A stretch of DNA of 42,263 nt from Intrasporangium chromatireducens Q5-1 (GTDB lineage: Bacteria > Actinomycetota > Actinomycetes > Actinomycetales > Dermatophilaceae): the NCBI RefSeq assembly GCF_000576575.1, contig NZ_AWQS01000014.1, forward strand, positions 1 through 42,263, in the 5' to 3' direction. The notes under the pieces were generated by a model that saw nothing but the letters and a program-made list of their open reading frames with translations, was not told where the DNA came from and did no database searches. How positions within the stretch are numbered: position 1 is the first letter of the stretch; every line of letters begins with the position of its first letter. The translations under genes and the position numbers were made by a program. This document shows positions 1 to 9,910 of this stretch, piece by piece.

Positions 1-1949
<1,949 letters not shown>

Positions 1950-1959
1950 GTCCCCGGCC

Positions 1960-2024
1960 CGTATGCCGCTCAGCTCGCCACGCGCGAACGGCGCGGTGAG
2001 CTGGTGCTGGCCCAGCGGCATACG
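1960..2024. repeat. REP-like inverted repeat between guaB and guaB3
   Basis: An 11-bp perfect inverted repeat (CGTATGCCGCT at 1960-1970, AGCGGCATACG at 2014-2024) encloses a second pair, CAGCTC at 1971-1976 and GAGCTG at 1998-2003. It starts 11 nt after the guaB stop codon. The outer arms are the same as those in each unit of the 17.5-18.6 kb array, so this is a solo member of that repeat family. It may act as a guaB terminator or mRNA 3' stabiliser. It is not followed by a T tract. Confidence 0.75.
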
Positions 2025-2056
2025 GACGACGGCGCGAGCCGGCCCCGCGCGGTCGA

Positions 2057-2062
2057 TAGGCT
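2057..2062 (+). promoter_or_regulatory. -10 element of guaB3 (leaderless)
   Basis: TAGGCT lies 6 nt before the GTG at 2069. The same hexamer at the same spacing precedes guaA. It predicts a guaB3 transcript independent of guaB that begins at or next to the start codon. No -35 consensus is seen. Confidence 0.5.
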
Positions 2063-2068
2063 GACCGG

Positions 2069-3190
2069 GTGACCGAGATCGAGATTGGCCGCGGCAAGCG
2101 CGGCCGGCGTGCCTACTCCTTCGACGACATCGCCGTCGTGCCCTCGCGGCGCACGCGCGACCCGGAGGAGGTCTCGGTCTCCTGGCAGATCGACGCCTAC
2201 CACTTCGACATCCCCGTCATGGGCGCGCCGATGGACTCGGTCATCTCGCCCGACACGGCGATCGAGCTCGGCCGGCTCGGCGGCCTGCCCGTCCTCGACC
2301 TCGAGGGGCTGTGGACCCGCTACGACGACCCGCTGCCGCTCCTCGAGGAGATCGCCGGGCTCGAGCCGCTCCGCTCGACGGCCCGGATGCAGGAGATCTA
2401 TGCCGAGCCGATCAAGTCCGAGCTCATCACGCAGCGGCTGCAGGAGCTGCGCGCGGCCGGGGTGACCGTCGCCGGGGCGCTGTCGCCCGCCCGGACGCAG
2501 CAGCACTGGAAGACCGTCGTCGACGCCGGGGTCGACCTGTTCGTCATCCGCGGCACGACCGTCTCGGCCGAGCACGTCTCCGGTCAGGCCGAGCCGCTCA
2601 ACCTCAAGCGGTTCATCTACGAGCTCGACGTGCCGGTCATCGTCGGCGGCGCCGCGTCGTACACCGCGGCGCTGCACCTGATGCGGACCGGTGCGGCCGG
2701 CGTCCTCGTCGGGTTCGGCGGGGGAGCGGCGCACACGACCCGCGCCACCCTCGGCATCCACGCGCCGATGGCCTCCGCTGTGGCCGACGTCGCGGCGGCG
2801 CGCCGCGACTACCTCGACGAGTCGGGTGGCCGCTACGTGCACGTCATCGCCGACGGCGGGGTCGGGACGTCGGGCGACGTCGTCAAGGCGATCGCCTGCG
2901 GTGCCGACGCGGTCATGCTCGGCGCCGCGCTGGCCCGGGCGACCGATGCCCCGGGCCGTGGGTTCCACTGGGGCCCCGAGGCGCACCACCCACAGCTACC
3001 GCGCGGCGAGCGGATCCAGCTGGGACGGCAGGCGACGCTCGAGGAGGTCCTTGTCGGGCCGAGCCGCAGCGCGGACGGCACGACGAACATCATCGGTGCG
3101 CTCCGGCGCGCCATGGCCACGACCGGCTACTCCGACGTCAAGGAGTTCCAGCGGGTCGAGGTCGTCGTCGCGCCCTACGGCGGCCGCTGA
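2069..3190 (+). CDS. guaB3: GuaB3 family IMP dehydrogenase-related protein
   Basis: A 373-residue IMPDH/GMP-reductase superfamily barrel without CBS domains, found next to guaB in most actinobacteria. The N-terminal YSFDDIAVVPSRRTRDP and the C-terminal glycine-rich phosphate loops are intact. At the place of the IMPDH catalytic cysteine (GPGSICTTR) this protein has GGGAAHTTR, so residue 222 is His rather than Cys. GuaB3 proteins of cyanobacteria have been reported to act as GMP reductases. Whether actinobacterial members lacking the cysteine do so is unclear, and a regulatory or altered role is possible. The GTG start is set by a -10-like TAGGCT 6 nt upstream. Family secure, reaction unknown. 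Confidence 0.93.
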   Translation: MTEIEIGRGKRGRRAYSFDDIAVVPSRRTRDPEEVSVSWQIDAYHFDIPVMGAPMDSVISPDTAIELGRLGGLPVLDLEGLWTRYDDPLPLLEEIAGLEPLRSTARMQEIYAEPIKSELITQRLQELRAAGVTVAGALSPARTQQHWKTVVDAGVDLFVIRGTTVSAEHVSGQAEPLNLKRFIYELDVPVIVGGAASYTAALHLMRTGAAGVLVGFGGGAAHTTRATLGIHAPMASAVADVAAARRDYLDESGGRYVHVIADGGVGTSGDVVKAIACGADAVMLGAALARATDAPGRGFHWGPEAHHPQLPRGERIQLGRQATLEEVLVGPSRSADGTTNIIGALRRAMATTGYSDVKEFQRVEVVVAPYGGR

Positions 3191-3424
3191 GGCCGCTCAG
3201 GTCGACGCGCCCCCGGCGAGCGACTCGCGGTGCGCCGGGCCCGAATAGGTTTTGGCGGGCCGACCCCCTAGAGTTGTCGCGGGTTGGTTCTTGCGTTTTT
3301 GCATCATGAGTAGTCGGTCCCGCCGGGGCCTGCAGTTATTCCTGAGAAGACGAGTCACAGGCATCACACCTCGGACCGCTCCGAAAGTCGGTGCGGACTC
3401 CATTCCTCAGAAGGCAGGTTCACC
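3191..3424 (+). promoter_or_regulatory. cold-shock gene promoter and long 5' leader
   Basis: This 234-bp gap holds no gene. TAGAGT at 3269-3274 is a candidate -10, giving a leader of about 145 nt before the cold-shock gene. Long structured leaders are characteristic of cold-shock mRNAs. The leader is visibly less GC-rich, with T runs around 3290-3300, than the rest of the window. GAAGG at about 3411 is the likely ribosome-binding site. The exact transcript start is unproven. Confidence 0.45.
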
Positions 3425-3631
3425 ATGGCTACTGGCACCGTGAAGTGGTTCAACTCCGAAAAGGGCTTCGGCTTCATCGCTCCCGACGACGGCTCCGCCG
3501 ACGTGTTCGCCCACTACTCGGCGATCAACTCGGGCGGCTACCGCTCGCTCGACGAGAACGACAAGGTCGAGTACGAGACCCAGCAGGGCCCGAAGGGTCC
3601 GCAGGCCGCGAACATCACCGTTCTGCGCTGA
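3425..3631 (+). CDS. Cold-shock protein, CspA family
   Basis: A 68-residue single cold-shock domain (OB fold) that binds single-stranded RNA/DNA and acts as an RNA chaperone. It begins [10 protein letters not shown]. The RNP1 motif KGFGFI (about residues 14-19) and RNP2 motif DVFAHY (about 27-32) are both present, and the length is exactly that of actinobacterial CspA. It is a single-gene unit with a long leader upstream and a strong hairpin downstream (3677-3709). Codon use is that of a highly expressed gene. It could equally be named cspA, B or E, since paralogues cannot be told apart from the sequence alone. Confidence 0.97.
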   Translation: MATGTVKWFNSEKGFGFIAPDDGSADVFAHYSAINSGGYRSLDENDKVEYETQQGPKGPQAANITVLR

Positions 3632-3676
3632 CTCTGGGCTGACGCTGCGCCGAGACTCCTCGGCACGAGCATCCAC

Positions 3677-3709
3677 GACCGCCGTCCGACGTCTCGTCGG
3701 GCGGCGGTC
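3677..3709 (+). terminator. Hairpin downstream of the cold-shock gene
   Basis: A 13-bp stem (3677-3689 pairing with 3697-3709, one G-U in RNA) with a 7-nt loop lies about 45 nt after the stop codon. A short pyrimidine-rich run follows rather than a T tract, as is usual for high-GC actinobacterial terminators. Confidence 0.65.
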
Positions 3710-3795
3710 GTCGTCTTCCCGGCCCGAACAGCCGGCCACGGGGGGCCCGCGCGCCGCGATGTGACCGGCCGGTAGCCTTTGCCGGCGCGGCCTCC

Positions 3796-3801
3796 TACAG
3801 T
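3796..3801 (+). promoter_or_regulatory. -10 element of the GMC oxidoreductase gene
   Basis: TACAGT lies 6 nt before the ATG at 3808. It matches TANNNT, and the spacing is the same as at guaB, guaB3 and guaA, predicting a leaderless transcript. There is no ribosome-binding site upstream of this start. Confidence 0.45.
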
Positions 3802-3807
3802 TCTCCC

Positions 3808-5493
3808 ATGAGCCGCGCGCACGACCACGACGTCATCGTCATCGGCTCGGGTTTCGGCGGGTCCGTCGCGGCCCTCCGGCTCGCGGAGAAGGGCTACGAC
3901 GTCCTCGTCTACGAGGCGGGGCGGCGCTTCGCGGACGAGGACTTCGCCAGGACCAGCTGGGACCTGCGGCGCTACCTCTGGGCCCCGGCGCTCGGCTGCT
4001 ACGGCGTGCAGCGGATCCACCGACTCCCGCACTGCCTCGTCCTCGCCGGTGCCGGGGTCGGCGGCGGGTCGCTCAACTACGCGCAGACGCTCTACGTCCC
4101 GCCGAAGCCGTTCTTCACGGACCCGCAGTGGTCCGGCATCACCGACTGGGAGGCCGAGCTGGCGCCCCACTACGCCACGGCGCAGCGCATGCTCGGGGTG
4201 GTCGAGAACCCGTGCGACGGCCCCGTCGAGCGGCTGATGCGCGACACCGCGGTCGAGCTGGGCACCGGCGCGTCGTTCCGGCGCACGCCCGTCGGCGTCT
4301 TCTTCGGCGAGCCGGGCCGGCGCGTCCCCGACCCGTACTTCGGCGGCGAGGGGCCGGACCGCACCGGCTGCACCCAGTGCGGCAACTGCATGGTCGGCTG
4401 CCGGGTGGGCGCCAAGAACACGCTCGTGAAGAACTACCTCGCGCTCGCGGAGCGCCGCGGCGTCGTGATCGAGCCGCTACGCACCGTGACGTCGGTGCGC
4501 CCGCTCGATCCCGCCCACCCCGACGAGGGGTATGCCGTTCACACCGTCCGCACCGACGCGCACCGTCGCGGCCGGCGCGATCCGCGGGCCGCGACGGCCC
4601 GGCACGTGGTCGTCGCGGCGGGCGCGTGGGGGACCGCCCAGCTGCTGCAGACGCTCAAGGCGACCGCCCTGCCGGGCATCTCCGACCGGCTCGGGTGGCA
4701 GACCCGGACGAACTCGGAGGCGCTCGGTGGCGCGATGACCGTCCGGGTGCCACGCGACGTCGACCTGACCAGGGGCGTGGCGATCACATCGAGCTTCCAC
4801 GTCGATGAGACGACCCACGTGGAGAACGTCCGCTACGGCAAGGGCTCCAACGCGATGGGCCTGCTCGCCGTGATGCAGGTCGACGGCGGCGGCAGGGTGC
4901 CGCGGCCGGTGCGCTTCCTCGCCTCGGCGCTGCGCCACCCCGGCGACTTCGCGAGGTCGCTGTCCGTGCGGCGCTGGAGCGAGCGGACGGTCATCGCGTT
5001 GGTGATGCAGACGGTGGACAACTCCATCGTCGTGAGCCGGCGGCGCGGCTGGTTCCGCTGGCACCTCACCTCCGAGCAGGGCCACGGTGAGCCGAACCCG
5101 ACCTGGATCCCGCAGGGCAACCGTGCGGTACGGGCGCTTGCCCGGGGTCTGGAGCGCGCCACCGGCGAGCGGTCGCGGCCGGGCTCGTCGATCGGGGAGA
5201 TCCTCGACATCCCGATGACCGCCCACTTCCTCGGCGGGGCCGTCATCGCGGAGTCGCCCGACCGGGGTGTCGTCGACCCCTACCAGCGACTCTGGGGCTA
5301 TCCGGGGATCAGCGTGGTGGACGGTTCGACGGTGTCGGCGAACCTCGGGGTCAACCCGGCCCTGACGATCACGGCCCAGGCGGAGCGGGCGATGGCGCTC
5401 TGGCCGCGCCGGGGTGAGCCGGACCGGCGCCCGAAGCAGGGCGAGCCGTACGTGCGGCTCACGGAGCGTGTGGCGGCCGGTGCCGACGGCTGA
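3808..5493 (+). CDS. GMC-family FAD oxidoreductase with a four-cysteine cluster
   Basis: A 561-residue flavoprotein of the glucose-methanol-choline oxidoreductase superfamily, closest in pattern to ChoD-type putative cholesterol oxidases. The N-terminal dinucleotide fold has GSGFGGS at residues 13-19 after a hydrophobic strand. A second FAD contact is the GAGVGGGSLNYA segment. The C-terminal GMC signature VDGSTVSANLGVNPALT is present. Between them lies a Cys188-x2-Cys191-x2-Cys194-x3-Cys198 cluster, which looks able to hold an iron-sulfur centre and is typical of this subfamily but absent from classical secreted cholesterol oxidases. There is no signal peptide, so it is probably cytosolic. 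The true substrate (a sterol or other alcohol) is not deducible. A hairpin follows the gene. Confidence 0.88.
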   Translation: MSRAHDHDVIVIGSGFGGSVAALRLAEKGYDVLVYEAGRRFADEDFARTSWDLRRYLWAPALGCYGVQRIHRLPHCLVLAGAGVGGGSLNYAQTLYVPPKPFFTDPQWSGITDWEAELAPHYATAQRMLGVVENPCDGPVERLMRDTAVELGTGASFRRTPVGVFFGEPGRRVPDPYFGGEGPDRTGCTQCGNCMVGCRVGAKNTLVKNYLALAERRGVVIEPLRTVTSVRPLDPAHPDEGYAVHTVRTDAHRRGRRDPRAATARHVVVAAGAWGTAQLLQTLKATALPGISDRLGWQTRTNSEALGGAMTVRVPRDVDLTRGVAITSSFHVDETTHVENVRYGKGSNAMGLLAVMQVDGGGRVPRPVRFLASALRHPGDFARSLSVRRWSERTVIALVMQTVDNSIVVSRRRGWFRWHLTSEQGHGEPNPTWIPQGNRAVRALARGLERATGERSRPGSSIGEILDIPMTAHFLGGAVIAESPDRGVVDPYQRLWGYPGISVVDGSTVSANLGVNPALTITAQAERAMALWPRRGEPDRRPKQGEPYVRLTERVAAGADG

Positions 5494-5509
5494 TCAGGCA
5501 GGTTTGGGA

Positions 5510-5545
5510 GGCTGGGGTCGCCACCCCTCAGAGACAACCCCAGCC
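5510..5545. terminator. Hairpin between GMC gene and ABC exporter
   Basis: A 9-bp perfect stem, GGCTGGGGT (5510-5518) with ACCCCAGCC (5537-5545), has an 18-nt loop. It lies 17 nt after the GMC stop codon and faces the convergent ABC exporter operon, so it could terminate from both sides. The rest of 5494-5668 shows no gene. Confidence 0.55.
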
Positions 5546-5668
5546 CCTGATGGCGGACCGCAACCGGTCGGAACCGGCCCGCACATCAGCGACGACGCCG
5601 CAACCACGTAGGGATGCGTGCCGTCGCCACCATCCTTCCATGCTTGGCCGTGTTTCGCTCCAGATGTC

Positions 5669-7456
5669 TCAGCCGTGGGCCGGCTCGCGCTCGTCGCGCC
5701 ACGACCGCCACAGCGCCGCGTAGGCACCGTTTGCCTCGAGCAGCTCGTGGTGGGACCCGATCTCGCTCACCAGCCCGTCCTCGATGACACACACCCGGTC
5801 GGCGTCGTGCGCCGTCATCAGCCGGTGAGCGATCGCGACGACCGTGCGCCCGTCGACGACCGCCGCGAGGGACCGCTCGAGGTGGCGGGCGGCCCGAGGG
5901 TCGAGCAGCGAGGTCGCCTCGTCGAGGACCAGCGTGTGCGGGTCGGCCAGGACGAGCCGCGCGAGCGCGAGCTGCTGGGCCTGTGGCTCGCTCAGCCGGT
6001 GGCCGCCCGACCCGACGACGGTGCCCAGGTGCTCGGGCAACCGGTCGGCCCACCCGAGGGCGTCGACGGCGGCGAGGGCGTCGCGCAGCTCGTCGTCGGA
6101 GGCCGCCGGCCGCGCGAGGCGCAGGTTGTCGGCCAGGGAACCGACAAAGACATGGTGCTCCTGCGTGACGAGGGCGACCTGTCCCCGCAGCTGCGCCAGC
6201 TCGAGGTCGACGAGCCGCACGCCGCCGACGTCGACCCGCCCCGCACGGGGACCGTCGATGCCGGCCATCAGCCGCCCGAGCGTCGACTTGCCCGCGCCCG
6301 ACGGGCCGACGATGGCCAGCCGCTCACCCGGCCGCAGGTCGAGCGACACACCCTTCAGCACATCGCGACCGGACCGGTAGGCGTAGTGGGCCCCGTCGAC
6401 GGTGAGCCGGTCGTCGGCAGGCACCTCGCCCGTCGCGGACCGGTCGGGTGGCACGTCTCCGACCCCGATGACCCGCGCGAGCGACGTCGCGCCGACCTGG
6501 ACCTCGTCGAGCCAGGAGATCAGCTCGTCGAGCGGGCCCGCCATCTGCTGGACGTAGAGCGCCACGGCGGTGACGGTGCCGGCGGTGGCGAGGTCGTTCG
6601 TGATGAGCCAGCCGCCCCAGAGCAGGGTCGCCGCGACGGGCAGGTAGAACGCGACCTCGACCGCCGGGAACCACCGCATCCGCAGCCGGAGGGTGTAGAG
6701 CTCGGCGTCGTAACAGTCCGCGAGAGCCGCGTCCATGCGCCGACGCCGCCGCCGGCCCAGCCCCAGTGCGTCGACGGTCCGCGCGCCCTCGGTCGACTCC
6801 GTGACGACCCCGCCGAGCACGGCATACGTCGCCCGCTCCCGGAGGTAGCCCGCGGGGGCGAGGCGCAGGTAGCGCCGCGTCGAGGCCCACAGCAGCGGGG
6901 CACCGACGACGACCGGCAGCGCGACGAGCCAACCCGTCGCGAACGCGGCGACGAGGGTGATCGCCGTCGTGACCGACCCCACGAAGACCGCGGGGATCCC
7001 GAAGCGCAGGACGTGCGAGAGCGCCTCGACGTCGTTCGTCGTCCGCGACACGAGGTCACCGGTGCCGGCACGCTCGACGGTCGAGAGCGGGAGGCCGACG
7101 ACCCGGGACATGAACTGCTCGCGCAGCTCCGCGAAGATCGTCTCGCCCATGACGAACGAGGCGCGCCGGGCGAACCAGGTCAGGACGGTCTGGACGACGA
7201 CGGCCACCGCGATCCACAGGGCGAGCCGGTTGACGACCGCGATCGAGCGGTGGCCGGTGATCTCGTCGACGAGCAGCCCGATGACGCGTGGCGCGACGAG
7301 GGCCGCGAGGGCGGCGACGGCGTGCATCGCCACGACGCGCACGATCGCGCTGCGGTGCCGGGTGAGCAGGCCGCGGGTGTGGGCGCGCACCGACGCGGTG
7401 GTCGCGACGGGCAGCGTGCGGCTCACCGGGTCGGTCGCGGGGGTCGCGGTCGGCAT
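5669..7456 (-). CDS. ABC exporter half-transporter with consensus Walker A
   Basis: A 595-residue fused membrane-ATPase half-transporter (type IV/ABCB fold) with six predicted membrane segments in the first ~330 residues. The nucleotide-binding domain has a perfect Walker A (GPSGAGKS, 384-391), Walker B LVLDE (Asp512, Glu513) and a normal H-loop histidine in VVAIAHRL. The ABC signature is degenerate: LSEPQ at 488-492 instead of LSGGQ. The upstream partner gene has the opposite pattern, so the two most likely form a heterodimer with one catalytic site. The ATG shares one nucleotide with the partner's stop codon (TGATG), indicating translational coupling. The exported substrate (lipid, peptide or drug) is unknown. 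Confidence 0.92.
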   Translation of the reverse strand: MPTATPATDPVSRTLPVATTASVRAHTRGLLTRHRSAIVRVVAMHAVAALAALVAPRVIGLLVDEITGHRSIAVVNRLALWIAVAVVVQTVLTWFARRASFVMGETIFAELREQFMSRVVGLPLSTVERAGTGDLVSRTTNDVEALSHVLRFGIPAVFVGSVTTAITLVAAFATGWLVALPVVVGAPLLWASTRRYLRLAPAGYLRERATYAVLGGVVTESTEGARTVDALGLGRRRRRRMDAALADCYDAELYTLRLRMRWFPAVEVAFYLPVAATLLWGGWLITNDLATAGTVTAVALYVQQMAGPLDELISWLDEVQVGATSLARVIGVGDVPPDRSATGEVPADDRLTVDGAHYAYRSGRDVLKGVSLDLRPGERLAIVGPSGAGKSTLGRLMAGIDGPRAGRVDVGGVRLVDLELAQLRGQVALVTQEHHVFVGSLADNLRLARPAASDDELRDALAAVDALGWADRLPEHLGTVVGSGGHRLSEPQAQQLALARLVLADPHTLVLDEATSLLDPRAARHLERSLAAVVDGRTVVAIAHRLMTAHDADRVCVIEDGLVSEIGSHHELLEANGAYAALWRSWRDEREPAHG

Positions 7457-9168
7457 CAGGCGTCCTCCCCTCGGACGACGGTCGAGCGGTATGGCGCGTG
7501 CTCGGCGAGGAGGGCGCGGTGCGTCCCGGACGTGGTGGCCCTGCCGCCCTCGAGGAAGACGACGTGGTCGGCCTGCTCGAGCAGGAGGGGGCTGGCGGAC
7601 ATGACGACGGTGGTCCGGCCCCGGCGGGCCTCGGCGAGCCGCGCCGCGATGCGCGCCTCGGTGTGGGCGTCGACCGCGCTCGTCGGCTCGACGAGGACCA
7701 GGATGTCGGCCTCGGTGAGCAGTGCCCGGGTCAGGGCGAGCCGCTGGCGCTGGCCGCCGCTGAACGCCCGGCCGCGCTCCTGGACCTCGCTGTGGACGCC
7801 GTCGGGGAGCGCCTCGAGGATGTCCTCGCCACTCGCCACCGACAGTGCCGTGAGGACCGCCGCGTCGCCGTGCACGCCGCGGGGGTCGAGCTCGTCGCGC
7901 AGCGTCCCGGTGAACAATCGGGGGTCGGTCTCGGAGACGACGATGCGGCTGCGGACGTCGGTGAGGGAGGCATCGGCCAGGCGGGTGCCACCGAGGCGTG
8001 CCTCGGTCGGCACGGGGCCGAACCGGCCCAGCCGATCGGCGAGTGCAGCGGACTCCTGCGGGTCGGCGGACACGACGGCGGTCAGGCGGCCGGGCTCGAT
8101 GCGCACCCCGCTCTGCGGATCGAACAGGGGCGCCGGCCCGGTCGGCAGCGGAATGGCCTCCGACCCGTCACGGTCATCGGGCTCGACGGAGAGCACCCGG
8201 AGCAGCTTGCCCGCGCCGATGTGGGCGCGGGTCGCCCGGTCCACCATCTCGGTCGCGGTGCGCAGCGGGATGACGAGGAACGCGGTGTAGCCGTAGAACG
8301 CGACGAGTTGCCCCGGGGTGATCTCGCCGTCGATGGCGAACCGCGCCCCGAGCCACACGACGACGAGCACGAACAGCCCGGGCAGCAGGACCTGGGCGGC
8401 GTCGAGCGCTGCCTGGTAGCCCGCCACGCGGTTGCCCGCGCGCCGCACATCCTGGGACTGAGCGGCATACCGGCCGAGGAAGGTCTGCTCGCCGCCGATG
8501 CCGCGCAGCACTCGCAAGCCGGCCACGGTGTCGGCCCCGAGGCCGATCAGCTTGCCCGACTCCTCGCGCTGGGCGAGCTGGCGTCGCTGGAGCGGCCGGA
8601 CGATGAAGCTGAGGCAGGCGACGAGCACCGGCACGCCGATGAGGACGACGAGACCGAGCGGGCGGGACGCGTCGAGCAGGATGAGGGCCACGACGACATA
8701 GCTCGCGACGGCACCGACGAAGCGGGCGCTGATGTCGTAGATGCCGCCGATCCGCATCGCGTCGGAGGACACGCTCGCGACGACGTCGCCCACCGGCACC
8801 GTCCGGGGGAGTGCCTCGCCGGTGTCGGCGGCCTGGTGGCCGACGAGCTGGGCCGAGCGGAACGCGCCCTGCAACCAGTTGAGCACCGAGAAGCGGTGCC
8901 GCAGCACTCCGGCGGCGGCACTGAGCAGGATGAGCCCGAGGAGGGCGGCGCACCAGCGCAGCAGCGCCTCGGAGTCACCGCCGAGGATGCCCTCGTCGAT
9001 GGCGCGGCTCATGACCGCCGGGAAGAGCGCCTGGCTGACCATCCACACGACGCCGAACGTCACCGCCACCACGAGGGTGCGCCACTGGAGCCGGCCGACC
9101 CAGCGCAGGTAGGCGGTCGCGCTCGTCAGGTCGGGAGTGCCGGGATCGGCGTAGGGCAGGCGGATCAC
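7456..9168 (-). CDS. ABC exporter half-transporter with degenerate ATPase site
   Basis: First gene of the exporter pair: 570 residues, with an N-terminal six-helix membrane domain and a C-terminal nucleotide-binding domain. The ABC signature FSGGQ is canonical (469-473). Walker A is absent, since the segment AVVSADPQESAAL stands where GxxGxGKS should be. The Walker B aspartate is replaced by valine in LVEPTSAVD, and the H-loop reads MSASP without histidine. This subunit can therefore supply the signature motif to the partner's Walker A but is unlikely to hydrolyse ATP itself. I chose the GTG at 9168 because TACCGT lies 6 nt upstream and homologous proteins begin near IRLPYADPGTPD. An in-frame GTG at 9204 is the alternative. 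Confidence 0.9.
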   Translation of the reverse strand: MIRLPYADPGTPDLTSATAYLRWVGRLQWRTLVVAVTFGVVWMVSQALFPAVMSRAIDEGILGGDSEALLRWCAALLGLILLSAAAGVLRHRFSVLNWLQGAFRSAQLVGHQAADTGEALPRTVPVGDVVASVSSDAMRIGGIYDISARFVGAVASYVVVALILLDASRPLGLVVLIGVPVLVACLSFIVRPLQRRQLAQREESGKLIGLGADTVAGLRVLRGIGGEQTFLGRYAAQSQDVRRAGNRVAGYQAALDAAQVLLPGLFVLVVVWLGARFAIDGEITPGQLVAFYGYTAFLVIPLRTATEMVDRATRAHIGAGKLLRVLSVEPDDRDGSEAIPLPTGPAPLFDPQSGVRIEPGRLTAVVSADPQESAALADRLGRFGPVPTEARLGGTRLADASLTDVRSRIVVSETDPRLFTGTLRDELDPRGVHGDAAVLTALSVASGEDILEALPDGVHSEVQERGRAFSGGQRQRLALTRALLTEADILVLVEPTSAVDAHTEARIAARLAEARRGRTTVVMSASPLLLEQADHVVFLEGGRATTSGTHRALLAEHAPYRSTVVRGEDA

Positions 9169-9174
9169 CAGCCG

Positions 9175-9180
9175 ACGGTA
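9175..9180 (-). promoter_or_regulatory. -10 element of the ABC exporter operon
   Basis: On the minus strand TACCGT lies 6 nt before the GTG at 9168, matching the TANNNT-N6-start pattern seen at guaB and guaA. It predicts a leaderless exporter mRNA and supports the downstream start. Confidence 0.4.
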
Positions 9181-9212
9181 GCGCCGAGGACCGACACGGC
9201 TCACCCCATTTT

Positions 9213-9638
9213 CTACGGCTGTAGTGGTCCGGGTGCATCTGGCGAGGCGGGTGGTCGGGCGTCGTCGCCATCGCCGTCGCCGTCGGCGCCGCCGTCACGC
9301 GCCAGCGCCTCGGATAGCTCGTCGACGATGAGCAGGTCCGTGCGGACGTTGCGGTGCCGGTAGGCCGACCGGCCGACCAGCTGGGCCGTCACCGGCGAGG
9401 TGAAGAACTGCGTCGCACCGACGAAGACGAGCGTCGTCACCGCCGCCCAGGTGCGCAGCGTCAGCGACAGCCCCATGAGGACGAGGATGAGCCCGAGGGT
9501 CTGCGGCTTCGTCGCCGCGTGCAGACGCGACAGGGTGTCGGGGAAGCGGACGAGCCCCACTGCTCCCGCGAGGCACATGAACGCGCCGAGGAGCAGGCAG
9601 ACCCCTCCAGCGGCGTCGAGCACGGTGGACCAGGTCAC
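9213..9638 (-). CDS. mnhG: Mrp-type Na+/H+ antiporter subunit G
   Basis: A 141-residue membrane protein with three hydrophobic segments in the first ~95 residues and the family pattern GxVGLVRFPDTLSRLHAATKPQTLG. It is the last gene of the Mrp operon. Subunit G is a small membrane subunit needed for assembly and activity of the multisubunit cation/proton antiporter. The GTG start overlaps the mnhF stop codon by four bases (GTGA). The C-terminus is extended beyond the usual family end by a polar, Asp/Gly-rich stretch (GADGDGDGDD) and Pro residues, encoded by near-trinucleotide repeats around 9262-9300. This may be a disordered cytoplasmic tail. Confidence 0.93.
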   Translation of the reverse strand: MTWSTVLDAAGGVCLLLGAFMCLAGAVGLVRFPDTLSRLHAATKPQTLGLILVLMGLSLTLRTWAAVTTLVFVGATQFFTSPVTAQLVGRSAYRHRNVRTDLLIVDELSEALARDGGADGDGDGDDARPPASPDAPGPLQP

Positions 9639-9910
9639 GGCGCCTCCCGGTCGGAGTCGTGCGACATGAAGCGGGCGATGGCGACGCCACCCACGAAGCT
9701 GACGATGCCGAGGACCATGAGCAGGGGCAGGCTCGTCGCCCGCTTGTGCCAGGCCGCCTCCATGCCGACCCCGGCGATGACGATGACGAGCAGGATGTCG
9801 GTCGCGATGAGCCGGTCGAGGTTGGTCGGCCCGCGGTAGACGCGGTAGAGGACGAGGGCCGCGGCGGCGGCGAGCATGAGCATCCCGGCGATGGCGAAGG
9901 CGGCGGTCAT
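9635..9910 (-). CDS. mnhF: Mrp-type Na+/H+ antiporter subunit F
   Basis: A 91-residue protein with three transmembrane segments. The conserved YRGPTNLDRLIATD motif follows the first helix and is diagnostic of MnhF/MrpF. Length is normal for the family. The ATG overlaps the mnhE stop codon in an ATGA, and the stop overlaps the mnhG start in a GTGA, so translation is coupled on both sides. It acts in the cytoplasmic membrane as part of the Mrp complex; the individual role of F is in assembly and ion transport. Confidence 0.95.
   Translation of the reverse strand: MTAAFAIAGMLMLAAAAALVLYRVYRGPTNLDRLIATDILLVIVIAGVGMEAAWHKRATSLPLLMVLGIVSFVGGVAIARFMSHDSDREAP

Noticed and set aside
5618-8290. 890-codon plus-strand frame opposite the ABC exporter
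   Set aside because: Low-complexity Arg/Asp/Gly-rich translation, antisense to two clear ABC transporter genes.
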